Shown here piece after piece: positions 28,001 to 41,900 of a stretch of 64,000 nucleotides of DNA. The stretch spans positions 14,501,417 to 14,565,416 of the forward strand of contig JANAVB010002199.1 in NCBI GenBank assembly GCA_029216955.1, written 5' to 3'. The notes beneath the pieces were generated by a model, which saw only the letters and a program-made list of their open reading frames with translations, was not told the origin of the DNA and did no database searches. This DNA comes from Iris pallida. Lineage: Eukaryota; Streptophyta; Magnoliopsida; Asparagales; Iridaceae. The position numbers and the translations under genes are program-made. Position 1 is the stretch's first letter. Every line of letters starts with the position of its first letter.

Positions 28001-31000
28001 TGCTCCTTTATTTTGCCGTCAAACATGTTATTTGGTGTTTATATATACGACCACACAATTTCACGTCTGTCAAAATATTTTTGGTGAGAGTATACTCATC
28101 GGAAATGATAATAGATCTCCATTTGTAGGGTAGATGATCTTTAGTATTCCTTGCACTTCATTGCTCTAAAACTCCTTTTAGAAGCCAACCACTGTGTTCC
28201 TGCACTTCATTACTCTAAAACTCCTTTTAGAAGCAAGCCAGGGGTAGCTCAACTAGCCTAAGAAGACATTATGCCTATCTTCATTGTACAAGATGAAAAG
28301 TATTTACTATAGTAGTAGATTCTTTTCTGTGACAAGTACGACGTATCCTATATGTGTTATTGCTATTCACTATATTACAAGAGGCTCTTGAGTTTTATGT
28401 TATGGGCCACCTATCTTATGAGTCTAATACCACAAGGAAATCTCCTTTGAAAGTATGTTAGGATCTTTCAATTCTACTAGGCCTTGTAACAACTGAAGAC
28501 TGTAACCATAGCTCTTCACCAAAGGTCTTTTTTGGGGCTGGACCTTTCTTATATTGTAGAGATTCTTGGAGCTGAAGTATATTATTGGTTTCTTATAGGG
28601 TTAGGCTTTTCTTCATGAGCAATTATGTGCACATACCGAATTCCATTCTCATGAATGTTTGTTATTATTAATTTTTAAGTGAAACGTAGGAATTTTACTC
28701 TTCTTGACCATTTATGCCATCGATCGCGTGAGTGGTTTCATCCTTTTTGTTAGTGATCACGTTTAGTTACAAAACTTTGCGTATTACTTTCATCTCAGAT
28801 TCTCAAAGCATGTGTATACATTTGGACTAATTAAAAAAGTTTGCCTATCATTCGGGACACTAGATTTTGTTATATCCTTGGTTTTGATGACCTCCCAAAA
28901 TTTACCGGAATATCACTTCAGTATAATGAATATTGTGTGATCATTATTTTGCCAGCTCCTAAGTGATCCGTCATTATATTTTATACTCTTTCAGTTTTAA
29001 GACCCTCAAATCTTTTGTAATATAGTGTCGTTGGGAGTCTAGAAAGCTGTTGTCATATATTAATAATTCGACGTGAGAGACGATTTATGTAGAAGTTAAA
29101 GATAGAAGAGGGAAACAATTTTGTTTGTGCAGTTTGTTTCGCATAAACAAGGATAAATTTTGTTTCAAACCTTTTAAACAAGGTTTGTAGTATCGGCAGA
29201 TACTGGTAAGTATCGGCTATATTCATATCCTTTTTGGCATGTCCGACTAGGGGTGAGCATTATTCGGTTTTGAACCGAAAACCGAACCTAACCGAACCGA
29301 ATAAGAGATACGGTTTGAAAAAGATATGGTTCGATTTCGGTTTTGAAAATACTAAAATTCTTTATTCGTTTTCTGTTTCGGTTTTGGGTTTCGGTTTCGG
29401 TCCAAAACTGAAAACCGAGTAAGACTTAATACAATTATGTAAATATCCTCAATTTTATGCATATTTTGTGATTAAAAATGTGTATATTTTGAAAACAATT
29501 CTATGTATATGTTTTGAAATCCAATTTGATAATTTAACAACTAGTCCAACTTTGGACGCAACTTTGAAATAAAAAATGTTCATCAAAATTATAATTTCTA
29601 ATATAAATTAACCATGACCCTAACTTTGGACCAGACCCATAAAACAACATAAATATTAAAACCGAACAAACCGAGTAAACCGAATTGTTATTCGGGTCGG
29701 TTTTGGCTAATTTCGGTTCGGTTTCGGTTTTGAATTTTTAGGATTTCGGTTTATTCGGTTTTGAGTATTTCGGTTCGGTTGAAACCGAATGCTCATCCCT
29801 ATGTGCGACTTGATATTGACCCCCACCAGTACTGACCGATACCCGAATTTGGGGCTCTCTTTCCTGTTCGATTCAACAAAGAAAAATTAAAAGAAAAAGA
29901 GAGGAATAAAGAACAGTGTCGATACAGAGGTTTTGTTTTGTCAAAGATCAACATATAACGGTGTCGAGGTTCCTTCTCGACACTGTTGGCTAGTTTGGTT
30001 CCCGTTTGAAGTCGGGTGCTTGGTTTTCTTGGTGGCATTTTAGCCATGAGACCTTCTTTTGTTCTTGATTTTGTCGTTTTCACGCCACATAATTGACGAA
30101 AATGGCAAACTCCAGACGCTTGTGAAAACGCCATTTGGCATTTTCCATTTTAAATTAAGCCTTTGTCATATCACATGGGAAGCGGACTAGCCGTCTGTAA
30201 CAATTACCATTTGTCGCAATTGTATATCCATAAATTCACAATATTCATTCATTTTAATATTATTATATTCATAACTATTTATTGTGGGATCAGGAAGCAT
30301 GGACACTCCAGAAATGTTGACACTCCATAACTATTATTACATTCATTTTAATATTATTACATTCATAATATCTATTGCGGATGAACGATTCAACAAGTTT
30401 AATATTATTCCATTCAACTAACATGAAACAATAAATAATATATCAGGTTATTCCTAATGTATCAAATATGTTTTCTAGATTTTTATAATTTCTATAACAT
30501 TTTGGCTCTCCAAAGGAACAAACTCGAAAACAACCGAGACTTCCAAAACACCTATACCAATACTAATAGGAAGGGTCGATCCGATACCGATGTTGTGAAT
30601 CTTGCTTCTAAGTTCGTACTCCTGTAATCTGCTGTATATTTCGGACTTCAAAATGACTCAGAAATGCTTTTAGCTGTTTTGCATGTTTTAAGGATGAAGT
30701 TGTTTCTCTACTGCACTAATTTTTTTTATCATGGTTCTTTAATTACTGTTCTTGCGTTGTCTATCCTTCACTGGTTTCTTTTGCTGTTGGGAAGTTATTG
30801 TTGTGTACAGATATGCAAGTTATTTTTTTCCCTTTTGTATATGCAGTTCCTTTGGTTTTAGATGCTTACCTATTAGTATTAGTATTTTCACAAGACATGC
30901 TACTCCGATGTATATAGTTTACTCTGTTGTACTGAGAACGCTATTCCCAGGAGTACATAAATTAAAAGAATGCCAATCGCATTCCAATCTCTCCATTACA

Positions 31001-33218
31001 TGCAGATGGTCATATATATAAAGTTATCTGACCTTTTGACACCCCAAGATATTGGTATTCCTGGAATGTGCATTCCAACTTACGTGTTACATCTGTCGAA
31101 CAACTTGAGTATTCTTCGTATGCATCTCCTAAAAGCTTATACTACTACATTTATTTCTTATATTGACTGTTGTCCTTGTGTTCGTTTCAGCTGTTTCCAT
31201 GTCGTCATATATAATTACAATGGGTGATAAGGATGATTCTGATATTATGATTCAGTTGGAGCAGTTCTATCAGGTTCACTACTATCAAATTCATGATAGA
31301 CAAGTTGTGTCTACAATTGGCAACTCTTATCTTACTGTTTTTCTTTTTCTTGTTTGCAGTGTCTTTCAATCAGGTGTGAACACGAAAGGAGGAATCTCGA
31401 TATTGTTTTCTGCTCCAGTGGTAGCTTGAGGAGTCCTCTAGTGCGATGTTCAAATACAACTTGCTGTAGATTTTATCCTGAGATTTTATTTAAGAAGTAC
31501 GGGTTTGAAAGTTGGTTGATGATTCTTCCTTTGTTCGACAAAAAGAGTTTGTCCCTGGATATTAAGTTGCTTCAAGAACTGTCGAAGCTTGTATTGGTTG
31601 ATCCTAGTGAGGCTTACCAGGTAATTTCTTTCTTTAAGTGACACTCTGAATATCCTATTAAGTTTATACCTGTAATTCCCATCAAAGAGCCTCTTTTGGA
31701 GTAGCTTTATTGATGAAATATTAAATAAGGTACGAATTTGGAACATCTCAAGTCTTGAGAGTATATATATTATAATAAACTTATGAGGTTACCGAAACCT
31801 CTGGTTTATTGACCTCACTAAAGAGAGCTTCACATACTACTTTGTGACATATTTTGCTTCAATCTGCTGCCTTTGTTCATGTCACAAAATGTGTTGATGC
31901 CAAATAATATCACGTTGTGTAGAAGTTCCACCCTAATCTGATTTTATTCCTGTACAATTGTAATATATCCTTTCTTGGATGTTCAAAGGTGGATTACATC
32001 CCTTGACTAGGTCAGTTGGTTCCCACAAACATTAAATTATGTGTTTTCATTACGTGCTCGGCATAGTTATCAAAGGCACGAGGTGCACGAGGCTGCATCC
32101 TTCACTCCTTAGAACATGTGAGGCGAGGCGCCCTTTGTGGGGCGCATCTTAATTAGCCTTGTAGTGAGTCTTATTTCCAGTTGAGGCGCGCCTCATGCAT
32201 ATGCTGCTTTATGTTCCCTCTTATATGTTTCTTCACTAACAATTGTTTTCCTTGTGCTTAGGGATCACCATTGGACTAGGAAGCATGGTCACTCCAAAAA
32301 TGTGGCTGAATCGTGTTGGGATTCCACATACACATATTGGACTCTCCAAACACTCCAATATGCACTAGGACACAAAAATAGATTCGTGTGAGAGTTGCCA
32401 TGTCCTTACTATGTCGTATCCGTGTCCATGCAGTATAGCCGTTGGATCTGACTAATATCTCTTGGAAACTGAGAAGTCTTTGAACATCAAAAGAAAGAAA
32501 AAGCCCTAAACTATCGGAAGCTTCCCTGCTCCGCAGATCAAAAGGAAAAAAGACGTCCACCATGATTTATTGTCATGCCCGATAACCACTATGGCACGCC
32601 CACTTTCAAAATATCTATTACATATAGTCGTATATGATTTATAAATATTATTTAAAAAGAAATTTAATAAATGTGTCCCTCGCCTTCATAAGGCTCGCTC
32701 CTTGACCTCGAGCCTCGGTGTTTACACTCTTTAGCCGTGGTGTGCCTTGCGCCTTTCATAACTATGGTGCTCGGTCTGGGATCATGGAATGAACAATCGG
32801 ATTATGCGTTGAAGGATTACACTGTTCAGACTATTTTCTCACCAAAAGTTAAAAAAGTTCACATATACAGATAAAAAATCCAAACTTGTAGACTAAACAC
32901 AATAGTTGTTCGCACTCCATAGAGTCAATAAAGAGCTACAAACTACAAGTTAAAAACAACAAATAGCCTATAGAATCCATTGCTGAGAGGAGCTCCTCTC
33001 AGCAATGGATTCTATAGGCTATATATATATATATATAGGGGAGGGATATTGCACCAAACTTATTGTATCAATTATTGCACCAAACAATCTCAACCACACA
33101 TTTATTTTAATCATGTGGTTATAAAGCATGCTGACATGGCAACAACTTTATGGGATGCTTTATAACCATATGATTAAAATAAATGTATGGTTGAGATTGT
33201 TTGGTGCAATATCCCTCC

Positions 33219-33270
<52 letters not shown>

Positions 33271-36200
33271 TGAGGAATAAAAGAAGATGGCGGCTACAGG
33301 AAACCCTAGCTCTGCTAGGGCATCGACCATTCGCGACGTGGAGGCTGCCAACCGCCCCCCGGACCGGGGGAAAGGCAAGGGGGTGGCCGGGGCGGCCGGG
33401 GGCGACCGGCCAGGGGCGGTCGGCGGCGGCGGGTCGGCGGCGAACGGTGCAGCAGCTGCTGCCCACGTCCGCGGGTGCGCGGGAGGACAGCAGGCGGACC
33501 GGGGAGGTCCGACGACCCTCCCCGGGGGCCGGGCGGCGGCCGGCGACCCCCCCCCAGGCGGGGGGGGGTGGCCGGGGCGGGCTGCGGGCAGGGATTCTCC
33601 TCCCGGGCAAGGTTTCGGCTGGGTGTTCGACGGCGGTGGCACCCGAGGGGTCCCCGATGGTGTTCACCGCCCAAAGAACATTGTCGGGATTGGAGGATGA
33701 GGAGGGAGCTTGGACTACGGTCCAGAATCGGAGGGTTCGACGCGGAGGAGGGCAAAGATCGCAGATCCCTGAGGCTAGGAGGGGCATAACTTATACGCAG
33801 GGATCAGACAGGAGGGCGGGGATAGCCAGGAGAGCGGGTCCATCGGGGGGACAGGCACACTCGGGGGATCGGGAGGGCCAAGCCAGGATTGCGTGGCGGC
33901 CTCGTGCGAAAGGGGTGACGGGGACGGCTGTCCCAGTTATCGGAGGGAGAGTTACTGCTGCGAGCACGAGTGCCAGGCCACCTCAGACGACCCCACCTCG
34001 GAGTTCGGGCCCGCGGCCTGTATCCTGGGCGGATGCATGCAAGGTGGGGGTCGCCAAGACGCCGGCATCGATGGAGTACGTTGCTCCTATGGCGATTGGG
34101 GGCGAGCTCTGCGCTGACTTCCCAGCCGACGAAGTGGCGAAGGTGACGGCATTCTGGGAGAACACGTTAGTGCTATACGTGTTGGGGAGCAAGCCCTTCT
34201 ACGGGCAGATCAGAGGATATGCGGACAGAGTCTGGCGGCCGAAGGGGAGCATGGAGTTCTTCTCCAAGGAGAACGGCTTCTACTTCGTTAAATTTGGGTT
34301 GGCGGAAGATGTGACTCGAATACTCCAGGGAGGGCCATGGACATTTGACGGCCGCCTCATCATTCTGAAGCAATGGACCCCCGACTTGCGGTGCGAGAAG
34401 GAGGTGCTTAATGCTGTGCCAGTGTGGGTTCGGTTCCCTGAGTTCCCGGTACGCTTCTGGAGTGTCCCACTTCTTATGAGACTTGCCAGCCTCATTGGCA
34501 AGCCGATTAAGGCAGATGATGCCACCACTTTCCGATCCAGACTGATGTATGCACGGGTGTTTGTGGAGATTGATGCCCGATTGGACTTGCCTGAGCAGTT
34601 GAAGTACAGGACACCTTCTGGCCAGTTTGCTATGCAGAGGGTGGAGTATGAATGGGTCCCCCCCAGATGTCCGGCATGTGCCTGCTTCGGGCACCTCCCG
34701 AGTGCGTGTAGACGTGGGGGAGCTTCTGAGGTGGTGCCGGAGGAGGCTGTGCAGGTGGCAGGTGGTGCAGATGACTCCCCCGCTGTGGACCAGGTGGGCG
34801 TGATGGAGGATGATATGGAGGCAGACTCTTCCCCCATCTCGGGGGAAGGTGAGGGGCCCCCGACGGAGGATCTTGCTGGAGCGTTGGTGGAGTATGTGGG
34901 GACGAGGACCATGACCACCAGGAGTATGGGGCAGGAGGACAGGCGACAGGGAGATAAAGACGCGCTTGCTCTTCAGGTGTACAGTCGGAAGCGCCAGGCT
35001 ACGGAGGCACATGGTGAGGACAGCGGACAGGGTGGGACAGAGAGAGTGTGGCAGGTCAACCCTAAATGGGTGGCAGTACTAGCACAGCCTCCCCCACAGG
35101 GGGACCCACACGAGGCCACGGCCCCCCTCCTTTTACAGGGAGATAGAGATGAGGGTACTAGAGATATGGAGGTTGCACTCTCTCCGGGTGCCCCTTCCGA
35201 GGATGTTCAGGGGACCCCACCCGTGGTTTAGATGTCGGCCCTTGCCTGGAATGTCCGGGGGGGGGTGTTCTCTGGGGAGATGGAGGGAGATTAGTGAAGT
35301 GCTGAGGAAGGAACAGTGTGAAATCTCGATATTACTTGAGACTAAGATCAGGGGGGCGAAAACTCTGTCCCGTAGAACCCCTACGGACTGGGTACAGCTC
35401 CACAACCTTGGTCTCTGTGATATGGCGAGGATCTGGGTTAGATGGAATGGAGCTAGTTGGGAGGGTGAGGAGGTTTTCATGTCTGACCAGCTGGTGGCTA
35501 TCTCCTTCACCAACAAGGGGGGGTTCCACTTCTTACTGGGTGCCGTCTACGGGCACAATGACAGGAGGCGTCGTGAGACCTTGTGGCAGGACATCATCAG
35601 GCTGAGTTCATTAGCGAGGCATCGACATCTCCCTCTTCTTATTATGGGAGACTTCAATGCTACGCTATACCGGGGAGAGAAGCTGGGGGGGAGGCCGGTG
35701 CCGGACCAGATTCTTTCAGACTTTCAGTCTTGTCTTCTCCAGTCAGGGCTCAGGGACCTGGAGAGGATAGGACACATATGGACTTGGCACAACAAGGCGG
35801 AGGTGAGCAGGGTGGCATGCCAGCTGGATCGGGCTTTGGGGAATAGTGATTGGTTCCGCCTATTCCCCTCTTCTGTGGCTGAGGGGCTCCCTGCGGGGAC
35901 CAGTGACCACTCGTCGATCCTGGTGCGCTTCGTGGAGAGTCCCAGATGGAGAGCCCGTCCTTTCCGGTATGACAACAGTTGGTTCCTATCGGCTGGCTAT
36001 GAGGAGACGGTGGCGGGAGGACTTGGCCAGGAGGCGGTCGGCACTGCCCAGTTTTGTATGGTCCACAGGCTGAAAAACGCCAAACGCGCCATCCGAGACT
36101 GGGTGAGGGCTCTTCCCCGGACCTTCCTTCAGGAGAAGGAGGCGGAGTTGAGAGACCTGCAGGCAGAGCTTCAGGACGACATGTTGAGTGGGGAGATGGC

Positions 36201-38872
36201 GGCTAGAGAGAAGAGTTTGGCTGCAGAGGTCAACACCTTGAGGCTTCAGCAGGAGATTAGTGCGGCCCAACGGGCCAAATGCTCCTGGCTCAAGGATGGG
36301 GACCGTTGCACCAAATTCTTCTACGATGTCATCCGGGCGCGTCAGCACCGGAACCGTATCCAGAGACTGATTGGCAGGGACGGGCGCCTTGTGACTGACC
36401 AGGTTGCTATCCAGGAGGAGGCTGTCCAGTTCTACTCTGAGCTATATCATCAGACAGACTATCCCTCGGTTTTTCCGCAGCTGATTACGAAGACGTTGAT
36501 TACGGAGTACGGCAATAGTCTTCTTATGGCCCCTATCCGGATGGCGGAGGTGGAGACGATTGTGATGCAGGCTGATGCTTCCAAGGCTCCTGGGCCGGAT
36601 GGGTTCTCCAGTGGTTTCTACAAACGCCATTGGAATACCCTCAAGGCCCCGGTCCTTGAGGCTGTTCAGGAGTTCTTTGATACGGGCAAGCTCCTGAAGG
36701 AGCTGAACCACACCTTCCTGACACTTGTGCCCAAGAAGGAGGGGGCGACATCTCTTGCTGACTTTCGACCGATTGCTTGCTGTAATTATTTGTATAAAAT
36801 AATTACTCATCTTATGTGCAGGAGGATGGAGGATGCTATGCAGGGTCTGGTGTCTCGGAATCAGGCGGCCTTCATTAAGGGGCGGTCTATTGCGGAGCAT
36901 AGCCTGCTGGCTCATGAGCTGATTCGGGAGTTCCACAAGCCTGGAGGGATGAAGGCATGTGTGAAGCTCGACCTGAGGAAAGCATACGACACTGTCAACA
37001 GGGACTTCCTCTGTCATTTGATGGCTGCGATGGGCTTCTCCGAGACTTGGGTGGATAGAGTCAGAGAGTGCATCACCTCTCCTACTTTCTCGGTTCTCAT
37101 CCAGGGTATCCCTTACGGGTTCTTTGGTAGCAGCAGGGGGCTTCGGCAGGGGGACCCGCTCTCCCCCTACCTATTCACCCTTGTGATGGAGTATTTCACA
37201 TGTTTGATGGACATCGCGGTGCATCGGGAGAGGATTGTACCGATATACAGCAGGGTCTCCCCGGTGGTCTCTCATCTCATCTATGCTGATGATCTTTTGG
37301 TCCTGTTGAGGCCTTCCATGCGTGGGATGAGGGAGCTTGCGGCAGTGATGGAGGAGTTCGGACAGCTATCGGGCGTTCGGTTAAACAGGGACAAAAGCAA
37401 AGTCTACTTCAGCAACTCTTGCACTTTGAAGGAGGAGCGGGCCTTGGAGCTTGGGGTGGAAATGGGGGACCTCCCGGTGAAATATCTGGGGGTGCCCCTT
37501 TCCGTCAACTACGCGAAGGACCGTGACTGTCAGAGTCTGGTGGATTTTGCACAGAGGAGGGTTGAGGGCTGGCAGGCGGCTGGCCTTTCGTTTGGAGGGC
37601 GTATTGAGCTGGTTCGCTCAGTCATTTCTGCTATTGCTCTGTTCTGGCTCCAATCGATTATGGTGCCTCTGGCTACTATCAGAAAGATTGAGAGCATATG
37701 TGCCAAGTTCATTTGGCATGGGGGGATACACGCCATCTCCTGGGAGCAGCTCTGTCGGCCTAGGAAAGAGGGAGGTGTGGGTCTGCGATCACTTGTTTCT
37801 GTCAGGGAGGCGGCGGGGATCAAGCTGGCATGGAGGTTCCTTCAGGGTGATTCTCTATGGTCGGCCTGGATGACTAGTCGGTATCTCCGGGGCAGAAACT
37901 TCTGGGTATGTGAAATTGACAACAACTTCTCTGTGTCTTTCAAGCATATCCTGAGGACTCGTCCTGTTCTTCGGACGGCTTTGCGGAGGAGGATGAGGGA
38001 GGGAGGGGAGACGGATCTATGGTTCGATCCGTGGATCTCAGGTCAGTCTCTCCTGGAGATGCTGGGGCCCCAGAGGGACGGCGTGGCATACAGAGGTCTG
38101 ACGTGTAGGCACATCATACGTGGTGGGATCTGGAGGCCTGAGGAGTATCGATTCACTGCTGCGTTAGTTGAGGAGATCAGACAGGTGCAGATCACTCCTA
38201 CGGCATTGTCTGATGTCTGGATGTGGGCCCCTCCCGGCCGCTCGGAGGGTGCTGGGGAGTTCAGATTTAGCAGCTGCTACGACCTTGTCCGCCCCCACTT
38301 CGATGATATTGAGGAGTACGACTTTGTCTGGGGGAAGGGGCTCGCCAGGAAGATGCAATTGTCTGCATACAAACTGGTGATGGGCCGGTTGCTTACTCGG
38401 GACAGATTGCTTCGGTTCGGGATTTCTGTTCCTGAGCCTGAGTGTGTTTTGTGTGAGACAGAGCCTGAATCTATTGGGCACCTGTTCTTTCAGTGCCATG
38501 TGACATGGAGCATCTGGGCAGAGCAGTGCCGGAGACACTTGGGAGGGGTTGGCAGGGAGCGGGACTTCAGAGAAATCCTTAAGTGGATTGGTGATTGCAG
38601 GGGCAAGGAGCAGAGCTGGGCTAGGCATGCTAGATTGAGACTTGCTGCGTCAGTTTGGCATGTCTGGAGGGAGAGGAACCGGCGCATTTATGAGGGACTA
38701 TCCACCCCAGTGGTGGGCATACTTCATAACATTGAGTCGGATGTACTAGTAATGTCCCCCTGAGTTGGGCTTGTATCACTATGTTGTAACCTTATTGAGA
38801 TGATGGAATAAAATTTACCCTTTTTCCAAAAAAAAAAAAATATATATATATATATATATAATTTATTCCAAA

Positions 38873-38929
<57 letters not shown>

Positions 38930-41900
38930 GGTCGGGTTACTGTGTGTGTGCTCGGCTAAGTACTTTGACGTGGAATCCTAGGAATGGAACACCAGGTCAT
39001 AACTACCTACTTTGGACGGTCTTTTGTATTAAGTGGAGTACTAGTCAACATTGCTTATGATCAACCAGGAGATTTCTTGAGAGCAGTGGAAATTGAAGAA
39101 ATTGTGAAATACAATTGTCCATATTTTTGTTTAGAATTTTTAATATATTCCTCACATCCGGTGTTTGAAATTTTATACATATTTATTTTATGTTGGACTT
39201 CTTGAACTTTACGATTTATGCCATTTCTCGTACGTGTATGTTATCCTCGTTTCTTCTTTTACTTTCTCATAGTTCACATGCTCCTTATTTGTGTTGTCTG
39301 TGTTCCTTCTTGCAGTAGATAATTGATGATAACCCTTTTTTTCTCTTCATATAGAATTTTCTCCAAGAATTATAAATGTGTATTATTTCTACATGACTTT
39401 TCAAGATGCATGCTTCTTGTAGTTGCAGCAAATGTGTACCGTCTTATGTTATTAACTACTTTCTTCAATGTGAATGAACCTTTTCTGCAATGTTTGGTAT
39501 ATCTTCCGTTGCTTCATCTTAGTATATACCTTTATCCCTTTTTAACTGCAGGTTTTGATTGATACATCTGATCTTCTGCAACACGTGTTAGACTACTCAT
39601 TGGATTTGTCATCAAGGTCACCTGCCGACTTTGCTGCACACCAGACACTTCTTTGGATTATGAATGCTTGGAATTCAGTAAATTCAGGTTTGGTTAATTT
39701 GCTTTTCTTCTATTTATTTATTGCCTTGCTGTGAGGTTTCTTATTCGTAAACTTCTGTTCTTGGTCAGTTCAAGTAAAAATTGCAAATTCACTTCTTGAG
39801 ATGTGGTTTAAATGGCATTCGTCTCTGTGGCATTGCTCGTCTGAGGCACTTCAGGTATGCCACTGAAAGTTTTTTTTGTGTTGTCCTGGTAGATTATTTT
39901 CCTTGCCTTTATTGACATACTGAACTAGTGTTTCGTTTATGCAGAATTTTTCTTTGACTGGTTATGATGAGTCATTCCACATAATGAATCTAGCAAGATC
40001 TACTATTCTCGACAAAATTCTGTGAGATCATCTTACAAGTGTCGAGTTTTGTTCATCTTTAATTCCTATTGTTGTTAGAGAACTAGTTTGTCTTGTACAT
40101 GCATCTTTTTTCCGCTCTGTGATTGATTATTGTTCTCATCACTTGTATTCACTTGCAAAAAAACTATATATGTAGACTCAAATTTCTTCTTTTCATCAAG
40201 TGGATTTTTGTTCATGACTCTCCTATTTCTGCTAGATTTCAAATGGCATTTGATTCAATTGTATGAACTGTAGGATTGGACTGACTAGCTGCTTTATTGA
40301 TTCTCTAATACCATTTGCCAGACTAATTAACTTCTTGCTTTTTGCCGATCATTCTTCAGTTCAAGTTCTAATGTTATTTTGTATTTTCTCTCTTTGTAGT
40401 CAAGCAAAAGTTTCCATTAAGGATTATGAAGTGCAAAATTTGAAGCTTAGAGTTGCATCAAGAAATCTTTGGCAGGATGGTCCCCTGAATGAAACTTTAG
40501 TTGGTGTTTTTCTTTCCTCTGCAGACTCTCTCTTCAAGCAGGTAATATTTTGGTAGTTTAAGGATGTATAAGCCTATATTGGTGTGTTTTTCTTTCCTCT
40601 GCAGACTCTCTCTTCAAGCAGGTAATATTTTGGTAGTTTAAGGATGTATAAGCCTATATTGGTCTTTAATTTTCCTTTTTATATCTACAGATCTTGTTTG
40701 TGCATCAAAAGTTATTTGATGAAGATGTTTTCAGAAGGATAAAGTCAATCCTCTACAAAGATGCGGCAAATGGCATGAATGTAAGTTCATTCCCGTGAAC
40801 TATAACACTTACTGAGTGCTTCATACTGTCTTCTTGTTTTACTGCGAGTTAAATTTATGTCATTTAGGTGTTAATGTTTATTGATGTAATCTATTTTGTC
40901 CACTAAATGGAGTACCAATTTAGATCTTTTATCTTTTAGTTATTTTGGTTATTTTAGATAGAGATCATTTTTATCGGTTATGATTTTAAGTTGTCTTAGA
41001 AATAAACCTTTAAAGATTGACTCTATCTTCTTTTTATTTCTTAAGAGTATAAATAGTCAGTATGTATCGGTATCGGATCCTTCCTATGAGTATTAGGATC
41101 ATCGGTATCGGCAATATCATCATTTCTTAATATTTTTGACTTTGAATGAAATAATAGTCACCTTACAGATTGGTTTATACTTGCGATAAATAATTTTTCT
41201 TCATTTACATGCTTTTACATTAGATGCTTTTACACCCTTGCGGATTGGTCCTTTTCATTTAATTATCTCGACCGAATTGTCTGGAAAGCGACCCAATGTC
41301 GGAACCGGTTAGTATCGGTAGCGGTCGGTATCGGATCGGAACATGCCAAACCATATCGGTATCAGCCGTCGCGGATCGATATTAGTCGATACTTAAACTG
41401 TTGTTTGTATGATCGATGCCAAAACCCTAAAGTTTATCTCTTTATCTTATCTCCTTCTCCACTTTCGATGGTAACACGAATTGGGTCTCGAGTACAAAAA
41501 AGTCGCGTCATTGAGATCCAAGCAACCTGCAAATTTCCAAACTCGAGTATTTTCAGTAATTATAATCAATTTTTATGTTTTGCATTTCTATTATAATTTT
41601 TGTGATACATTGATAGTAGTCAATTGCTCAAATTTTATTTAAAGCTTCCGCGCCCCATTTATTTTTATAAATCTCTAATTTTCGTACAAATCATATTTTT
41701 TTCCCTGGGTCTTCTTCCCATGTCAAATTGGAATCATAGCTTTAGGTTAAGAATATTTTTATTCTTAGGTAAAGATCAAGAGAGCAATTAAAACTAAAAT
41801 ATGGGTCATTAAGAGTTTATTAAAAAGTTTATGGATCTTTACGATTTTGAATGTGATAAACTTTGTTAATTGATTTGAAACTAGATTCAAAGTTATATTT

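Larger units (their letters stand above)
33271..38840 (+). mobile_element. nearly full-length L1-like LINE
   Basis: A very short leader (about 16 bp) is followed by ORF1 (33287-35231), ORF2 (35232-38763), a short 3' UTR with AATAAAATTTACCC, and a poly-A run near 38828-38840. TA repeats lie on both sides (33221-33269 and 38841-38862). ORF2 is open for about 1,170 codons, so the copy is young. GC content is much higher than in the surrounding intron. Each ORF carries one apparent frameshift, both in mononucleotide runs. Confidence 0.95.

Noticed and set aside
33119..33787. Open frames on the - strand over LINE ORF1, and the + frame beginning in (TA)n with Tyr-Ile repeats
   Set aside because: The - frames are shadows of GC-rich ORF1. 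The Tyr-Ile lead is the (TA)n tract; the real start is the ATG at 33287.
34173..38687. Several long - strand open frames opposite LINE ORF1 and ORF2
   Set aside because: High GC and low stop density on the reverse strand of real ORFs explain them, and no domains are present.
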